This document shows positions 15,428 through 22,677 of a stretch of DNA of 26,695 nt, one piece after another. The translations under genes and the position numbers were made by a program. The stretch is from an uncultured Oscillibacter sp. (GTDB taxonomy: Bacteria > Bacillota > Clostridia > Oscillospirales > Oscillospiraceae): contig CAJUQQ010000023.1 of the NCBI GenBank assembly GCA_910588175.1, positions 1 through 26,695 on the forward strand. The letters run 5' to 3'. Position 1 is the first letter of the stretch. The number at the start of each line of letters is the position of its first letter. Below the pieces are notes generated by a model. It searched no databases. It saw nothing but the letters and a program-made list of their open reading frames with translations, and was not told where the DNA came from.

Positions 15428-16122
15428 TGGAAACCATCCTCCAAGAGGGCCTGTCCGCCCTCTCCCTCCCCACTCAGGGAATCCCGGCCCTGATTCGCTA
15501 CGCGGAACTGCTGGCGGAAAAAAACCAGGTGATGAACCTCACCGCCATCACGGACCCCGCCGAAGTGGCGCGGCTCCACTTTCTGGACAGCGCCGCCCTC
15601 CTCACCCTGGCGGATTTCCAGGGGAAGCGGGTGGTGGATGTGGGCACCGGCGCGGGCTTTCCCGGCCTGCCGCTGAAAATCCTGGAACCCTCCCTTCACC
15701 TGACCCTGCTGGACGCCCAGCGGAAGCGGGTGGATTTCCTCCAGGAGGTCTGCGAAAGTCTGGGACTGGAGAACGTGACCTGCGTCCACGGCCGGGCGGA
15801 GGAATTCGCCCAGGAGCACCGGGAGAGCTTCGACCTGGCGGTCAGCCGGGCGGTGGCGGCTCTGCCGGTGCTGGCGGAGCTGTGCCTCCCTTTGGTGAAG
15901 CCGGGGGGACAATTCCTCTCCATGAAGTCCGTGGACTGCGGCGAGGAGCTGAACGCCGCCGGGCGGGCCGTCCATTTGCTGGGCGGGCGGATGGAAAAGC
16001 CCCAGGATTATGTGATTTCCGGCACAAATATCCGCCATCGGCTGGTCATTATGACTAAAATTTCGGAAACACCGAAAAAATATCCCAGAACGTTTGCAAA
16101 AATCAAGAAGAATCCGCTATAA
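15424..16122 (+). CDS. rsmG: 16S rRNA (guanine527-N7)-methyltransferase RsmG (GidB)
   Basis: The 232-residue Rossmann methyltransferase has SAM motif I VVDVGTGAGFPGLPLKI, the preceding NLTAITDPAEVARLHFLDS block diagnostic of RsmG, and the DLAVSRAVAALPVL motif. The C terminus ends KYPRTFAKIKKNPL, which is typical of the family. It methylates N7 of G527 in 16S rRNA; loss gives low-level streptomycin resistance in other bacteria. Two adjacent ATGs (15424 and 15427) overlap the mscL stop and either may serve. rsmG is usually close to parAB and oriC in Firmicutes; here it lies about 4 kb after parB with serS and mscL between. The promoter of the next gene is embedded in its 3' end. Confidence 0.95.
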   Translation: MMETILQEGLSALSLPTQGIPALIRYAELLAEKNQVMNLTAITDPAEVARLHFLDSAALLTLADFQGKRVVDVGTGAGFPGLPLKILEPSLHLTLLDAQRKRVDFLQEVCESLGLENVTCVHGRAEEFAQEHRESFDLAVSRAVAALPVLAELCLPLVKPGGQFLSMKSVDCGEELNAAGRAVHLLGGRMEKPQDYVISGTNIRHRLVIMTKISETPKKYPRTFAKIKKNPL

Positions 16123-16123
16123 T
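16094..16123 (+). promoter_or_regulatory. Promoter for the MinD-like gene, overlapping the rsmG 3' end
   Basis: TTGCAA (16094-16099) and TATAAT (16118-16123) are separated by 18 bases. The -10 box covers the rsmG stop codon (16120-16122). A transcription start near 16130 leaves a leader of about 30 bases carrying AAAGGAGG. Confidence 0.75.
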
Positions 16124-16158
16124 AAGAGATGCATCCTCAGCGAAAGGAGGCGCGTTCC

Positions 16159-16905
16159 ATGGCGGGCCAATGTATAGCCGTGGTCTCCGGCAAGGGGGGC
16201 ACGGGGAAAACCTCGTTTACCGCCGGAGTGGGCGCCGCCCTGGCCCAGGCCGGGCGGCGGGTGCTGTGCGTGGACTGCGACATCGCCCTGCGGAATCTGG
16301 ATCTGGCCCTGGGCCTGACGGACCGGGCCATTATGGATTTTACCGACGTAGCCCAGGAACGCTGTACCCTGGACACGGCGGCGGTGGAGCACCCGGACCT
16401 TCCCAGGCTGTTCCTGCTGACCGCCCCTGCCCGAAGCCGGGGCCGCCCTGTGACGGACGAACAGATGGCCGCCCTTCTGGAGGAGGCCAGGGAGCGTTTT
16501 GACTACTGTTTTCTGGACGCGCCGGCAGGGCTGGACAGCGGCTTTCAGCTGGCCACCTGCGCGGCGGACCGGGCCGTGGTAGTGGCCACGGCGGACGCCT
16601 CCTCTCTCCGGGACGCCCAGCACACCGTGATGGAGCTCCACCGCTTCCCCACCGGGAAGCTGCACCTTGTGGTGAACCGGGTGCGAAAGAAAATGCTCCG
16701 CAGCATGCACGCCACCATTGACGACGCCATCGACCGGGCGGGTCTGCCCCTGATCGGGGTCATTCCCGAGGACGACAGCCTGCCCCTCTCCCTCAACAAG
16801 GGGGTCCCCCTGCTGCTGAGCAGCAGCCAGGGCGCGGCGGCGGCCTACCGCAACATCGCCCAGCGCTTGGAGGGTGAGCGGGTTCCCCTGCTGCGGATTC
16901 GATAA
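16159..16905 (+). CDS. minD: MinD-like septum-site ATPase
   Basis: This 248-residue deviant-Walker ATPase has SGKGGTGKTS (signature Lys12, Lys17), VDCDIALRNLDLALG, which is characteristic of MinD rather than ParA, and FLDAPAG as Walker B. MinD dimers on the membrane recruit MinC to block FtsZ away from midcell. The usual C-terminal amphipathic membrane-targeting helix (an F/L/K-rich tail) is not evident: the protein ends AQRLEGERVPLLRIR. No minC or minE is adjacent. The start at 16159 is chosen from AAAGGAGG at 16143-16150; an in-frame ATG at 16129 lies upstream of that site. It precedes the mgsA-like gene by 46 bases, echoing the clostridial mre-min-mgsA cluster. FlhG/MinD-like alternatives cannot be excluded. 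Confidence 0.78.
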   Translation: MAGQCIAVVSGKGGTGKTSFTAGVGAALAQAGRRVLCVDCDIALRNLDLALGLTDRAIMDFTDVAQERCTLDTAAVEHPDLPRLFLLTAPARSRGRPVTDEQMAALLEEARERFDYCFLDAPAGLDSGFQLATCAADRAVVVATADASSLRDAQHTVMELHRFPTGKLHLVVNRVRKKMLRSMHATIDDAIDRAGLPLIGVIPEDDSLPLSLNKGVPLLLSSSQGAAAAYRNIAQRLEGERVPLLRIR

Positions 16906-16951
16906 GATGGAACGTCCGCAAAAGCGGCTATGACATAGAAAGGAGTACGAT

Positions 16952-17368
16952 ATGAACATCGCCCTGATGGCTCACGACAACAAAAAGGAGCTGATGGTCC
17001 AATTCTGCACGGCCTACGCCGGCATCTTGGCCCGGCACCAGCTTTACGCCACCAACACCACCGGCCACATGGTGGCGGACGCCACCGGCCTGGAGGTTCA
17101 CTGCTTCCTGACCTACGCCCACGGCGGAAGCCAGCAGATCGGCGCCCGCATCTCTTACAACGAGTTCGACCTGGTACTGTTTTTCAACGATCCCGCCAAC
17201 GAAGACCGCGCCGACGACATCTCCTACATCTCCCGCCTCTGTGACCAGAATCGGGTTCCCTTCGCCAGCAACATTGCCACGGCGGAAATGCTGGTTCTGG
17301 GTCTTGCCCGGGGCGATTTGGACTGGCGCCTGATCGTCAATCCCTCCACCTCCCGTCCTCTGGCCTGA
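16952..17368 (+). CDS. Methylglyoxal synthase-like protein with a degenerate active site
   Basis: The 138-residue MGS-fold protein has clear family features: IALMAHDNKK (His8-Asp9), LYATNTTGH, QQIGARI, FDLVLFFNDP, and NIATAEMLV. In active MgsA, dihydroxyacetone phosphate is converted to methylglyoxal using Asp71 (E. coli numbering) in SGPMGGDQQ, with His98 and phosphate contacts in the same loop. Here that loop reads TYAHGGSQQ, so the catalytic Asp is Ser60 and the Ser-Gly-Pro phosphate-binding part is changed. The His98 region reads DRADD with no His. MGS activity is therefore doubtful; a binding or regulatory role is possible. The ribosome binding site AAAGGAGT precedes ATG 16952. It follows the MinD-like gene on the same strand. 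Confidence 0.82.
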   Translation: MNIALMAHDNKKELMVQFCTAYAGILARHQLYATNTTGHMVADATGLEVHCFLTYAHGGSQQIGARISYNEFDLVLFFNDPANEDRADDISYISRLCDQNRVPFASNIATAEMLVLGLARGDLDWRLIVNPSTSRPLA

Positions 17369-17524
17369 TACTTTCTTCAAGAAAATGTACCCAAAAAAGC
17401 GTTCCCGTGTTCTGGCAGCCGGGTGATGAGCCAAGCTGGAGCGGCGGCGGAGAACAGTTTTCTAAGAGGCCTCCAAGTTCTCCCGCTGATAACCGCGGCC
17501 GGAAAGACGGCGAATCGATACGGC

Positions 17525-17553
17525 TTGACATTTTGAGAAAAAGCGCATATAAT
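17525..17553 (+). promoter_or_regulatory. Consensus promoter of the hisS operon
   Basis: TTGACA (17525-17530) and TATAAT (17548-17553) match the sigma-A consensus perfectly with a 17-base spacer. Transcription should start near 17560, just before T-box stem I. The 150 bases upstream (17369-17524) show an imperfect hairpin and nothing else recognisable. Confidence 0.93.
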
Positions 17554-17559
17554 CACAAC

Positions 17560-17805
17560 GATTTCACCGCGAAGACGCCGCAGCAGTACTCCGACCCGTC
17601 ACACCCACAGAGAGGGGCCCGCCCGCTGAAAGGGCCCCGGTCTGACCCGGAGGAAGGACAGCGGCGGAGCGGAGGCGGAAACGCCTACGGCCCTCTCCCC
17701 GTACCAGGAGACTTAAAGGAGGCGCGAGCCTTGAATTTGGGTGGCACCACGAAGCGATGAGCGCTATCGTCCCAAAACAGTTTTGGGAGGACGGCGCTCT
17801 TTTTT
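17560..17805 (+). promoter_or_regulatory. T-box riboswitch of the hisS operon; specifier reads as Asp GAC
   Basis: Stem I can be folded by eye. The K-turn stem is CCGC (17567-17570) with GCGG (17669-17672) and GA-rich loops. Then comes CGCCGC (17576-17581) with GCGGCG (17661-17666), and AGTA of the loop E motif at 17585-17588. CTCCG (17589-17593) pairs with CGGAG (17648-17652). The AG-rich bulge AGAGAG is at 17609-17614 and the apical stem GGGGCCC/GGGCCCC at 17614-17620/17632-17638. The specifier loop strand GAAGGACA (17653-17660) places GAC (Asp) at 17657-17659 followed by purine A. The T-box GGGTGGCACCACG (17739-17751) has variable base C, which pairs with discriminator G73, as in tRNA-Asp, not C73 of tRNA-His. 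Uncharged tRNA-Asp should favour antitermination and expression of hisS and, by readthrough, aspS. Confidence 0.85.
17759..17805 (+). terminator. T-box-controlled terminator before hisS
   Basis: GAGCGC (17759-17764) pairs with GCGCTC (17794-17799). Inside it is a second stem of CGTCCCAAAAC with a TTTTGGGAGGACG strand. It is followed by TTTTTT (17800-17805). Formation would compete with the antiterminator containing the T-box at 17739-17751. Confidence 0.88.
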
Positions 17806-17853
17806 GGCATCCGCCCCAAACCAAATGTTTACACTGAGAAAAGGAGCAGCGTT

Positions 17854-19209
17854 ATGGCAAAACAGACTCCCCGTACCCTCTCCGGTTTTATGGAGCTCCT
17901 TCCCGCCCCCCAGCGGCAGATGGAGCGCGTGATGGAGATTCTCCGGGAAACCTACAGCCTCTATGGCTTCACACCCCTGGACACCCCGGTTATCGAGTCC
18001 AGCGAGGTCCTGCTTGCCAAGGGCGGCGGCGAGACGGAAAAGCAGATCTACCGCTTCCAGAAGGGAGACGCGGACCTCTCCCTCCGTTTTGACCTGACGG
18101 TCCCCCTGGCCAAGTACGTGGCCCTGCACTACAACGACCTGACCTTCCCCTTCCGCCGCTATCAGATTGGAAAGGTCTACCGGGGCGAGCGGGCCCAGCG
18201 GGGCCGCTTCCGGGAGTTCTATCAGGCGGACATCGACGTGATTGGAGACGGGAAGCTGTCCATCCTCAACGAGGCGGAGATTCCCGCCATTATCTACCGG
18301 ACCTTCTCCGCCCTGGGGCTGAGCCGCTTCCGCATCCGGGTGAACAACCGGAAAATTCTCAACGGCTTTTACGCCTCCCTGGGTCTCACGGAAAAGGCCG
18401 GAGAGGTTATGCGGACGGTGGACAAGCTGGAAAAGATCGGCCCGGAAAAGGTTCGGGATATTCTCACCGGGGACCTGGGCATCCCTCCGGAAAGTGCCCG
18501 GGAAATTCTGGACTTCATCGCCATTACCGGCGGCACGGAAGAAATACTCTCCGCTCTGGAGACCCGGCGGGGCCGGAACGAGACCTTTGACCAAGGGTTG
18601 GAGGAGCTGAACACCGTGGTGAAGCACCTGGGAGCTTTCGGCGTCCCGGTAGAGAATTTCGCCGTGGACCTGACCATCGCCCGGGGGCTGGATTACTACA
18701 CCGGCACGGTGTACGAGACCGTCCTGCTGGACCACCCGGAGATCGGCTCCGTCTGTTCCGGCGGGCGATATGATAACTTGGCGGAATATTATACGGAAAA
18801 ACAACTCCCTGGAGTCGGCATTTCCATCGGCCTGACCCGCCTGTTTTACGTTCTGGGGGAGCAGGGCATGCTGAATCCGGAGCTGCCCACCGCCCCGGCG
18901 GACGTGCTGATCCTGCCCATGACAGAGGATCTGTCCGCCGCTATCGCCTTCGCCACGGAACTGCGGGCCAACGGCATCCGGGCCCAGCTCCACTGCGAGG
19001 AGAAAAAATTCAAGCAGAAGATTTCCTACGCGGATAAGCTGGGGATTCCCTATGTGGTCTTCCTGGGAGAGGACGAGATCAGCGCCGGGGTGATCGCCTG
19101 CAAGGACATGTCCACCGGAGAGCAGACAAAGCTGGACCCCAAGGCCACCATTTACCGCATCAAGGCGGGGCTGGACACCCGGAATCAGGGGACGGTTATC
19201 CGGGAGTGA
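17854..19209 (+). CDS. hisS: Histidyl-tRNA synthetase
   Basis: The 451-residue class II synthetase has motif 1 around YGFTPLDTPVIE, motif 2 YRGERAQRGRFREFYQADIDVIG (about 109-131), the histidine-specific loops ARGLDYYTGTVYE and CSGGRYDNL, motif 3 GVGISIGLTRL, and a C-terminal anticodon-binding domain (about 345-440). It charges tRNA-His in the cytosol. A length near 420-450 and an RGLDYY signature separate it from HisZ, which lacks an intact catalytic set. ATG at 17854 follows AAAGGAG. Its expression is set by the T-box leader 17560-17805. A small unknown gene follows 19 bases after the stop and aspS about 1 kb later. Confidence 0.95.
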   Translation: MAKQTPRTLSGFMELLPAPQRQMERVMEILRETYSLYGFTPLDTPVIESSEVLLAKGGGETEKQIYRFQKGDADLSLRFDLTVPLAKYVALHYNDLTFPFRRYQIGKVYRGERAQRGRFREFYQADIDVIGDGKLSILNEAEIPAIIYRTFSALGLSRFRIRVNNRKILNGFYASLGLTEKAGEVMRTVDKLEKIGPEKVRDILTGDLGIPPESAREILDFIAITGGTEEILSALETRRGRNETFDQGLEELNTVVKHLGAFGVPVENFAVDLTIARGLDYYTGTVYETVLLDHPEIGSVCSGGRYDNLAEYYTEKQLPGVGISIGLTRLFYVLGEQGMLNPELPTAPADVLILPMTEDLSAAIAFATELRANGIRAQLHCEEKKFKQKISYADKLGIPYVVFLGEDEISAGVIACKDMSTGEQTKLDPKATIYRIKAGLDTRNQGTVIRE

Positions 19210-19228
19210 CCGGGAAAGGAGCGGGCCT

Positions 19229-19750
19229 ATGAAAGCCTTCTGGCAAGCCCACAAAAAGGCCCTCCGCCGGGGACTGCTGGTCCTGCTGCTGGTCTGGGCT
19301 GTCTGGTACGCCCGGCCCTTGGACGTTTACGACCTGATGGGCGGGGAACCGCCGGAGTATCTGCAAATCTCCATCTTTCCCCAATTTCAATTTCCCGAGG
19401 TGTTAAACGACAGCCTGGTCTTTGCCGCCGGGGATCCGGAGATGGACGCGGTGCTGGAACGGATGGAGGACATCCGGTTTCACCGAAACCCCCTGGAAGT
19501 AGTCCTGCAATTTCTACCCCAGGGGACCCGGACCACAGAGGTACACCCGGAGGACTACCGCGTTCACTTCTATTACTATGATGAACAGAGCCAGTTTCTC
19601 GGAAGCTTCTCCTTTGACCTCACCTACTGGCGGCGGTGGAACTTTCAGCAGCGGGACCTGCCCCTCTACGTCCTCCACGGCCAGGAGAAAGGCCGGGAAC
19701 TGGGGGCATTCTTGTGGGAGATGACCCGTGTGAACTATGGCCTGACCTAG
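19229..19750 (+). CDS. Membrane-anchored protein of unknown function, paralog of the 11965-12480 product
   Basis: Unknown family. The 173-residue product has a short basic N terminus, a membrane helix (about 13-29) followed by AVWYARPLDVYDL, and an extracytoplasmic domain. It aligns along its length with the 11965-12480 product: H-x-K-A-L, V-W-Y-[SA]-R-P-[VL]-D-[IV]-Y-x-L, D-P-E-x-D-A and V/L-L-Q-F-[IL]-P. This copy has a central Tyr/Phe-rich strand (VHFYYYDEQSQF). ATG at 19229 follows AAAGGA. It lies in the hisS transcription unit, so it is probably made together with HisRS under the T-box. No enzyme motif or lipobox is seen. Confidence 0.8.
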   Translation: MKAFWQAHKKALRRGLLVLLLVWAVWYARPLDVYDLMGGEPPEYLQISIFPQFQFPEVLNDSLVFAAGDPEMDAVLERMEDIRFHRNPLEVVLQFLPQGTRTTEVHPEDYRVHFYYYDEQSQFLGSFSFDLTYWRRWNFQQRDLPLYVLHGQEKGRELGAFLWEMTRVNYGLT

Positions 19751-20184
19751 GGGGCAGCCCCCACAGGGAAGTCCATTCTCCCCAAGCACCAGGTTAGCGG
19801 CAGCGAGGACGGGAGGACAGTCCATGCATCAACCTCCAAAACCCACGCTCGCACCACGCCGCGTGCTGGAGACATTCGTAAAACCGGAAGCACTACCTCC
19901 GCGCCCCCGTTTTCTCTCTTCCACCGTGCACGGCGCATTCTCTCTTTTCGCAAAAGAGGGGCCCCCGCAAAATAGAAGATTTTGTGGGGAGAGGAGGGGC
20001 AAAGGAGTGCAGCGCAGCCGTCGCCGTCAGGCGGCTGCGGAGCGAAACGAATTTCGCCCCGACGAAATGGGGGGTGCATTGCACCAGCCATCGCTGGTAT
20101 CCATTCTCCCCCGCCCGAAGGGCAAGTACAATCTGTATTTTATTGTATAATTATTCCATTTTGTAATAGAAAAGAGGAACCATC
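19751..20184. other. 434-base structured gap between the unknown gene and aspS
   Basis: No convincing gene is present. By eye the strand can form a series of hairpins: GGGGG/CCCCC (19750-19762), CTCTTTT/AAAAGAG (19942-19958), an 11-bp stem with one G-U (19963-19989), CGCAGCCG/CGGCTGCG (20013-20039), GCGAAA/TTTCGC (20042-20057), GGTGC/GCACC (20073-20085) and the overlapping ACCAGC/GCTGGT (20083-20098), and GCCC/GGGC (20113-20122). An AT-rich tail with TATAAT at 20146-20151 may be the aspS promoter, though no good -35 is visible. AAAAGAGGAA before ATG 20185 is the aspS ribosome binding site. This could be a non-coding RNA, an attenuator or an inserted repeat; no T-box sequence is present. Confidence 0.5.
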
Positions 20185-21984
20185 ATGGTACAAAACCGCA
20201 CCCACACCTGCGGCGAGCTCCGCCTCGCCGACGCCGGGAAGACCGTCAAACTCTCCGGCTGGATGGAGAACATCCGGGAGGTCGGCTCCGAGCTGGCCTT
20301 CATCATCCTTCGGGACTTCTACGGCGCCACTCAGATCGTGGCGGAGACGCCGGAGATGGTGGCCCAGTTCAAGGCCATCAACAAGGAGTCCACCATCTCC
20401 GTGGAGGGCGCCGTCCGGGAACGGGCCAGCAAGAACCCCAAGCTCCCCACCGGCGACATCGAGGTGGTCCCGGAGAAGGTGGAGGTCCTGGGCCGCTGCC
20501 GCCACAATGAGCTGCCCTTCCAGGTGAACCGCAGCCGGGAGGCCGACGAGGCCCAGCGCCTCAAGTACCGCTATCTGGACCTGCGGAACCCGGCGGTGAA
20601 GGAGAACATCGTCCTCCGCTGCCAGGTGGTCTCCGCCCTGCGCAAGGCCATGACGGACCACGGCTTCCTGGAGATTACCACGCCGATTCTGACCGCCTCC
20701 TCCCCCGAGGGGGCACGGGATTACCTGGTCCCCGCCCGGAACCACCCCGGCAAGTTCTACGCCCTGCCCCAGGCCCCCCAGCAGTTCAAGCAGCTTCTCA
20801 TGACCTCCGGCTTTGACCGCTATTTCCAGATCGCCCCCTGCTTCCGGGACGAGGACGCCCGGGCGGACCGCTCCCCTGGCGAGTTCTACCAGCTGGATAT
20901 GGAAATGGCCTTCGCCTCCGAGGAGGACGTATTCGCCGTTATCGAAGACGTGCTGCCCCCCATCTTTGCCAGGTACGGAACGTATAACCGGGCCAGCTCC
21001 GCTCCCTTCCAGCGCATTACCTATCTGGATGCCATGGAGAACTTCGGCACCGACAAGCCGGATCTGCGCATTGACCTGCGGGTGAAGGACGCTCCCGCCG
21101 CCCTCTATGACTGCGGCTTCGGGCCCTTCGACACCAGGGAACGGCAGGCCTCCGAGGGCGTTCTTACCATCAAGGCCGTGGTGGTCAGCGATTTCCACGA
21201 GACTCGGAAGTTCATTGACAAGACCCTGGCGGATGTGGAGGTGGTCTCCGGCGGAAAGCCCTACTGGTTCCGCCTGGACGAGAGCGGCGAGATCGTGGGC
21301 GGCATCGCCAAATTCGTCCAGCCCATCAGGGATGAAGTGATCTCCGCCCTGAACCTGAAGCCCAACGACTTCGTGGCCCTCTCCGCCGGCAGCCTGAACG
21401 CCGCCCGGAAAACGGCGGGCGTCCTGGTCAAAACCCTGGGAGCGGCGGTGCCGGGCCATATGGACAAAGAGCAGTATACCTTCTGCTGGATCATCGACTT
21501 CCCCATGTACGAGATTGGCGAGGAATCCGGGGAGCTGGAATTCTGCCACAACCCCTTCTCCATGCCCAACGGCGGCATGGAGCCCCTCCTCCTGGCGGAA
21601 CAGGGCAAGCTGGACCCCCTGTCCATCATGGCGGACCAGTACGACCTGGTCTGCAACGGCGTGGAGCTGTCCTCCGGCGCGGTGCGGAACCACGACCCGG
21701 AGATCATGGTCAAGGCCTTTGAGATGGTCCGGCTGGGCGAGGAGGACGTAAAGGCCAAGTTCCCCGCCATGTACAACGCCTTCACCTACGGCGCGCCGCC
21801 CCACGCTGGCATCGCCCCCGGCGTGGACCGGATGGTCATGCTGCTGGCGGGAGAGGACTCCATCCGGGAGATCATCCCCTTCCCCATGAACAAAAACGCC
21901 ATGGATGTCATGATGAGCGCCCCCAGCGAGGTGACCCAGAAGCAGCTGGACGAGCTGCACATTGCCCTGGTAAAACCGGAGTAA
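20185..21984 (+). CDS. aspS: Aspartyl-tRNA synthetase, bacterial type
   Basis: The 599-residue class IIb synthetase has an N-terminal OB-fold anticodon-binding domain (about 1-105, KTVKLSGWMENIREVG), the RLKYRYLDLRNP motif, motif 2 CFRDEDARADRSPGEFYQLD (about 214-233), a bacterial GAD insertion (about 280-415) and motif 3 PPHAGIAPGVDRMVMLLAGEDSIREIIPFP. Length and GAD domain match bacterial AspRS (about 590), not the short archaeal type. It charges tRNA-Asp, and may be non-discriminating toward tRNA-Asn if the GatCAB pathway is present, which cannot be told here. It is co-directional with hisS and could be reached by readthrough from the T-box promoter or from a local promoter near 20146. The DUF1275 gene begins 1 base after its stop. 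Confidence 0.95.
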   Translation: MVQNRTHTCGELRLADAGKTVKLSGWMENIREVGSELAFIILRDFYGATQIVAETPEMVAQFKAINKESTISVEGAVRERASKNPKLPTGDIEVVPEKVEVLGRCRHNELPFQVNRSREADEAQRLKYRYLDLRNPAVKENIVLRCQVVSALRKAMTDHGFLEITTPILTASSPEGARDYLVPARNHPGKFYALPQAPQQFKQLLMTSGFDRYFQIAPCFRDEDARADRSPGEFYQLDMEMAFASEEDVFAVIEDVLPPIFARYGTYNRASSAPFQRITYLDAMENFGTDKPDLRIDLRVKDAPAALYDCGFGPFDTRERQASEGVLTIKAVVVSDFHETRKFIDKTLADVEVVSGGKPYWFRLDESGEIVGGIAKFVQPIRDEVISALNLKPNDFVALSAGSLNAARKTAGVLVKTLGAAVPGHMDKEQYTFCWIIDFPMYEIGEESGELEFCHNPFSMPNGGMEPLLLAEQGKLDPLSIMADQYDLVCNGVELSSGAVRNHDPEIMVKAFEMVRLGEEDVKAKFPAMYNAFTYGAPPHAGIAPGVDRMVMLLAGEDSIREIIPFPMNKNAMDVMMSAPSEVTQKQLDELHIALVKPE

Positions 21985-21985
21985 T

Positions 21986-22639
21986 ATGGACCAGGAAACC
22001 CGGACCCATCACGCCATGGCGGCGGTGGGCGGCTTCTTCGGCGTCTATGCCCTGCTGATCCGGGGCGGGACCTTCGGCTCCTCCGAGACCTCCAACCTGA
22101 TTTACCTGGTGGTATCCGGCCTGGACGGGACCTGGGGGCCCGCCCTGGTCCGGCTGGGAGGAACGGCGTGCTACATCGCCGGGATTGTTCTGGCGGTGCT
22201 GCTCCGGCGGGCCGGAAAAACGGCCCGGCTCCGCTGGGGAGCCCTGGGAATCAACCTGGCCGCCTGTTTGGGGCTGGCCCGCGTTCCGGCGGAGACAGAT
22301 CCCATTCTGGCCCTCTATCCCATGTTCTTCGCCACGGCGGTGCAGTGGGTGGCCTATTCCCAGGCGGCGGGGTACAACTGCGCCACCATTTTTTCCACCA
22401 ACAACCTTCGCCAATTCACCGAGGGGACCACGGAATACCTCTGCTCCCGGAACCCGGAGCAGCTGCGGAAGCTGGTCTTCTACGGCGGCACGCTGCTCTG
22501 CTTTCACTTGGGAGCGGCCTGGGGCTGGTGGTGCGTAAAGCGCTGGGGCATTCCCGGAATTTACGGATGCCTGCCCCTGCTGGTACTCCCGGCGGTCTTT
22601 CTCCGGGCGGAAGGGAAAAACACCGCCGTCCCCTGCTGA
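21986..22639 (+). CDS. DUF1275 (YoaK-family) membrane protein
   Basis: The 217-residue polytopic protein has about six hydrophobic segments. The opening GGFFGVYALLIRGGTFGSSETSNLIYL matches the YoaK/DUF1275 pattern (G-x-x-G-x-Y-x-x-x-x-R-G-x-x-F-x-x-x-x-T-G-N-x, here positions about 14-40), with another family-like stretch at GYNCATIFSTNNLRQF. The function of DUF1275 proteins is not established; they are inner-membrane proteins, perhaps transporters. Translation should be coupled to aspS, since ATG 21986 begins 1 base after the aspS TAA and the ribosome binding site (CCGGAG) lies within aspS. The stem at 22648-22677 ends the unit. Confidence 0.8.
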   Translation: MDQETRTHHAMAAVGGFFGVYALLIRGGTFGSSETSNLIYLVVSGLDGTWGPALVRLGGTACYIAGIVLAVLLRRAGKTARLRWGALGINLAACLGLARVPAETDPILALYPMFFATAVQWVAYSQAAGYNCATIFSTNNLRQFTEGTTEYLCSRNPEQLRKLVFYGGTLLCFHLGAAWGWWCVKRWGIPGIYGCLPLLVLPAVFLRAEGKNTAVPC

Positions 22640-22647
22640 GGACCAAA

Positions 22648-22677
22648 CAAAGAGGAGGGCATAAGCCCTCCTCTTTG
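22648..22677. terminator. Strong bidirectional terminator between convergent genes
   Basis: A perfect 13-bp stem (22648-22660 with 22665-22677) with an ATAA tetraloop has an A-rich left flank and T-rich right arm. It lies exactly between the + strand DUF1275 gene and the minus-strand acetyltransferase, serving both. Confidence 0.88.

Noticed and set aside
17606..17608. CAC (His) as the hisS T-box specifier, next to AGAGAG
   Set aside because: It lies on the 5' arm just before the AG bulge, whereas the specifier lies on the 3' arm of stem I. The 3' arm holds GAC, and the T-box variable base C agrees with tRNA-Asp.
19824..20150. 108-residue open frame in the gap before aspS
   Set aside because: No ribosome binding site, unusual composition, and it overlaps several hairpins; no family resemblance.
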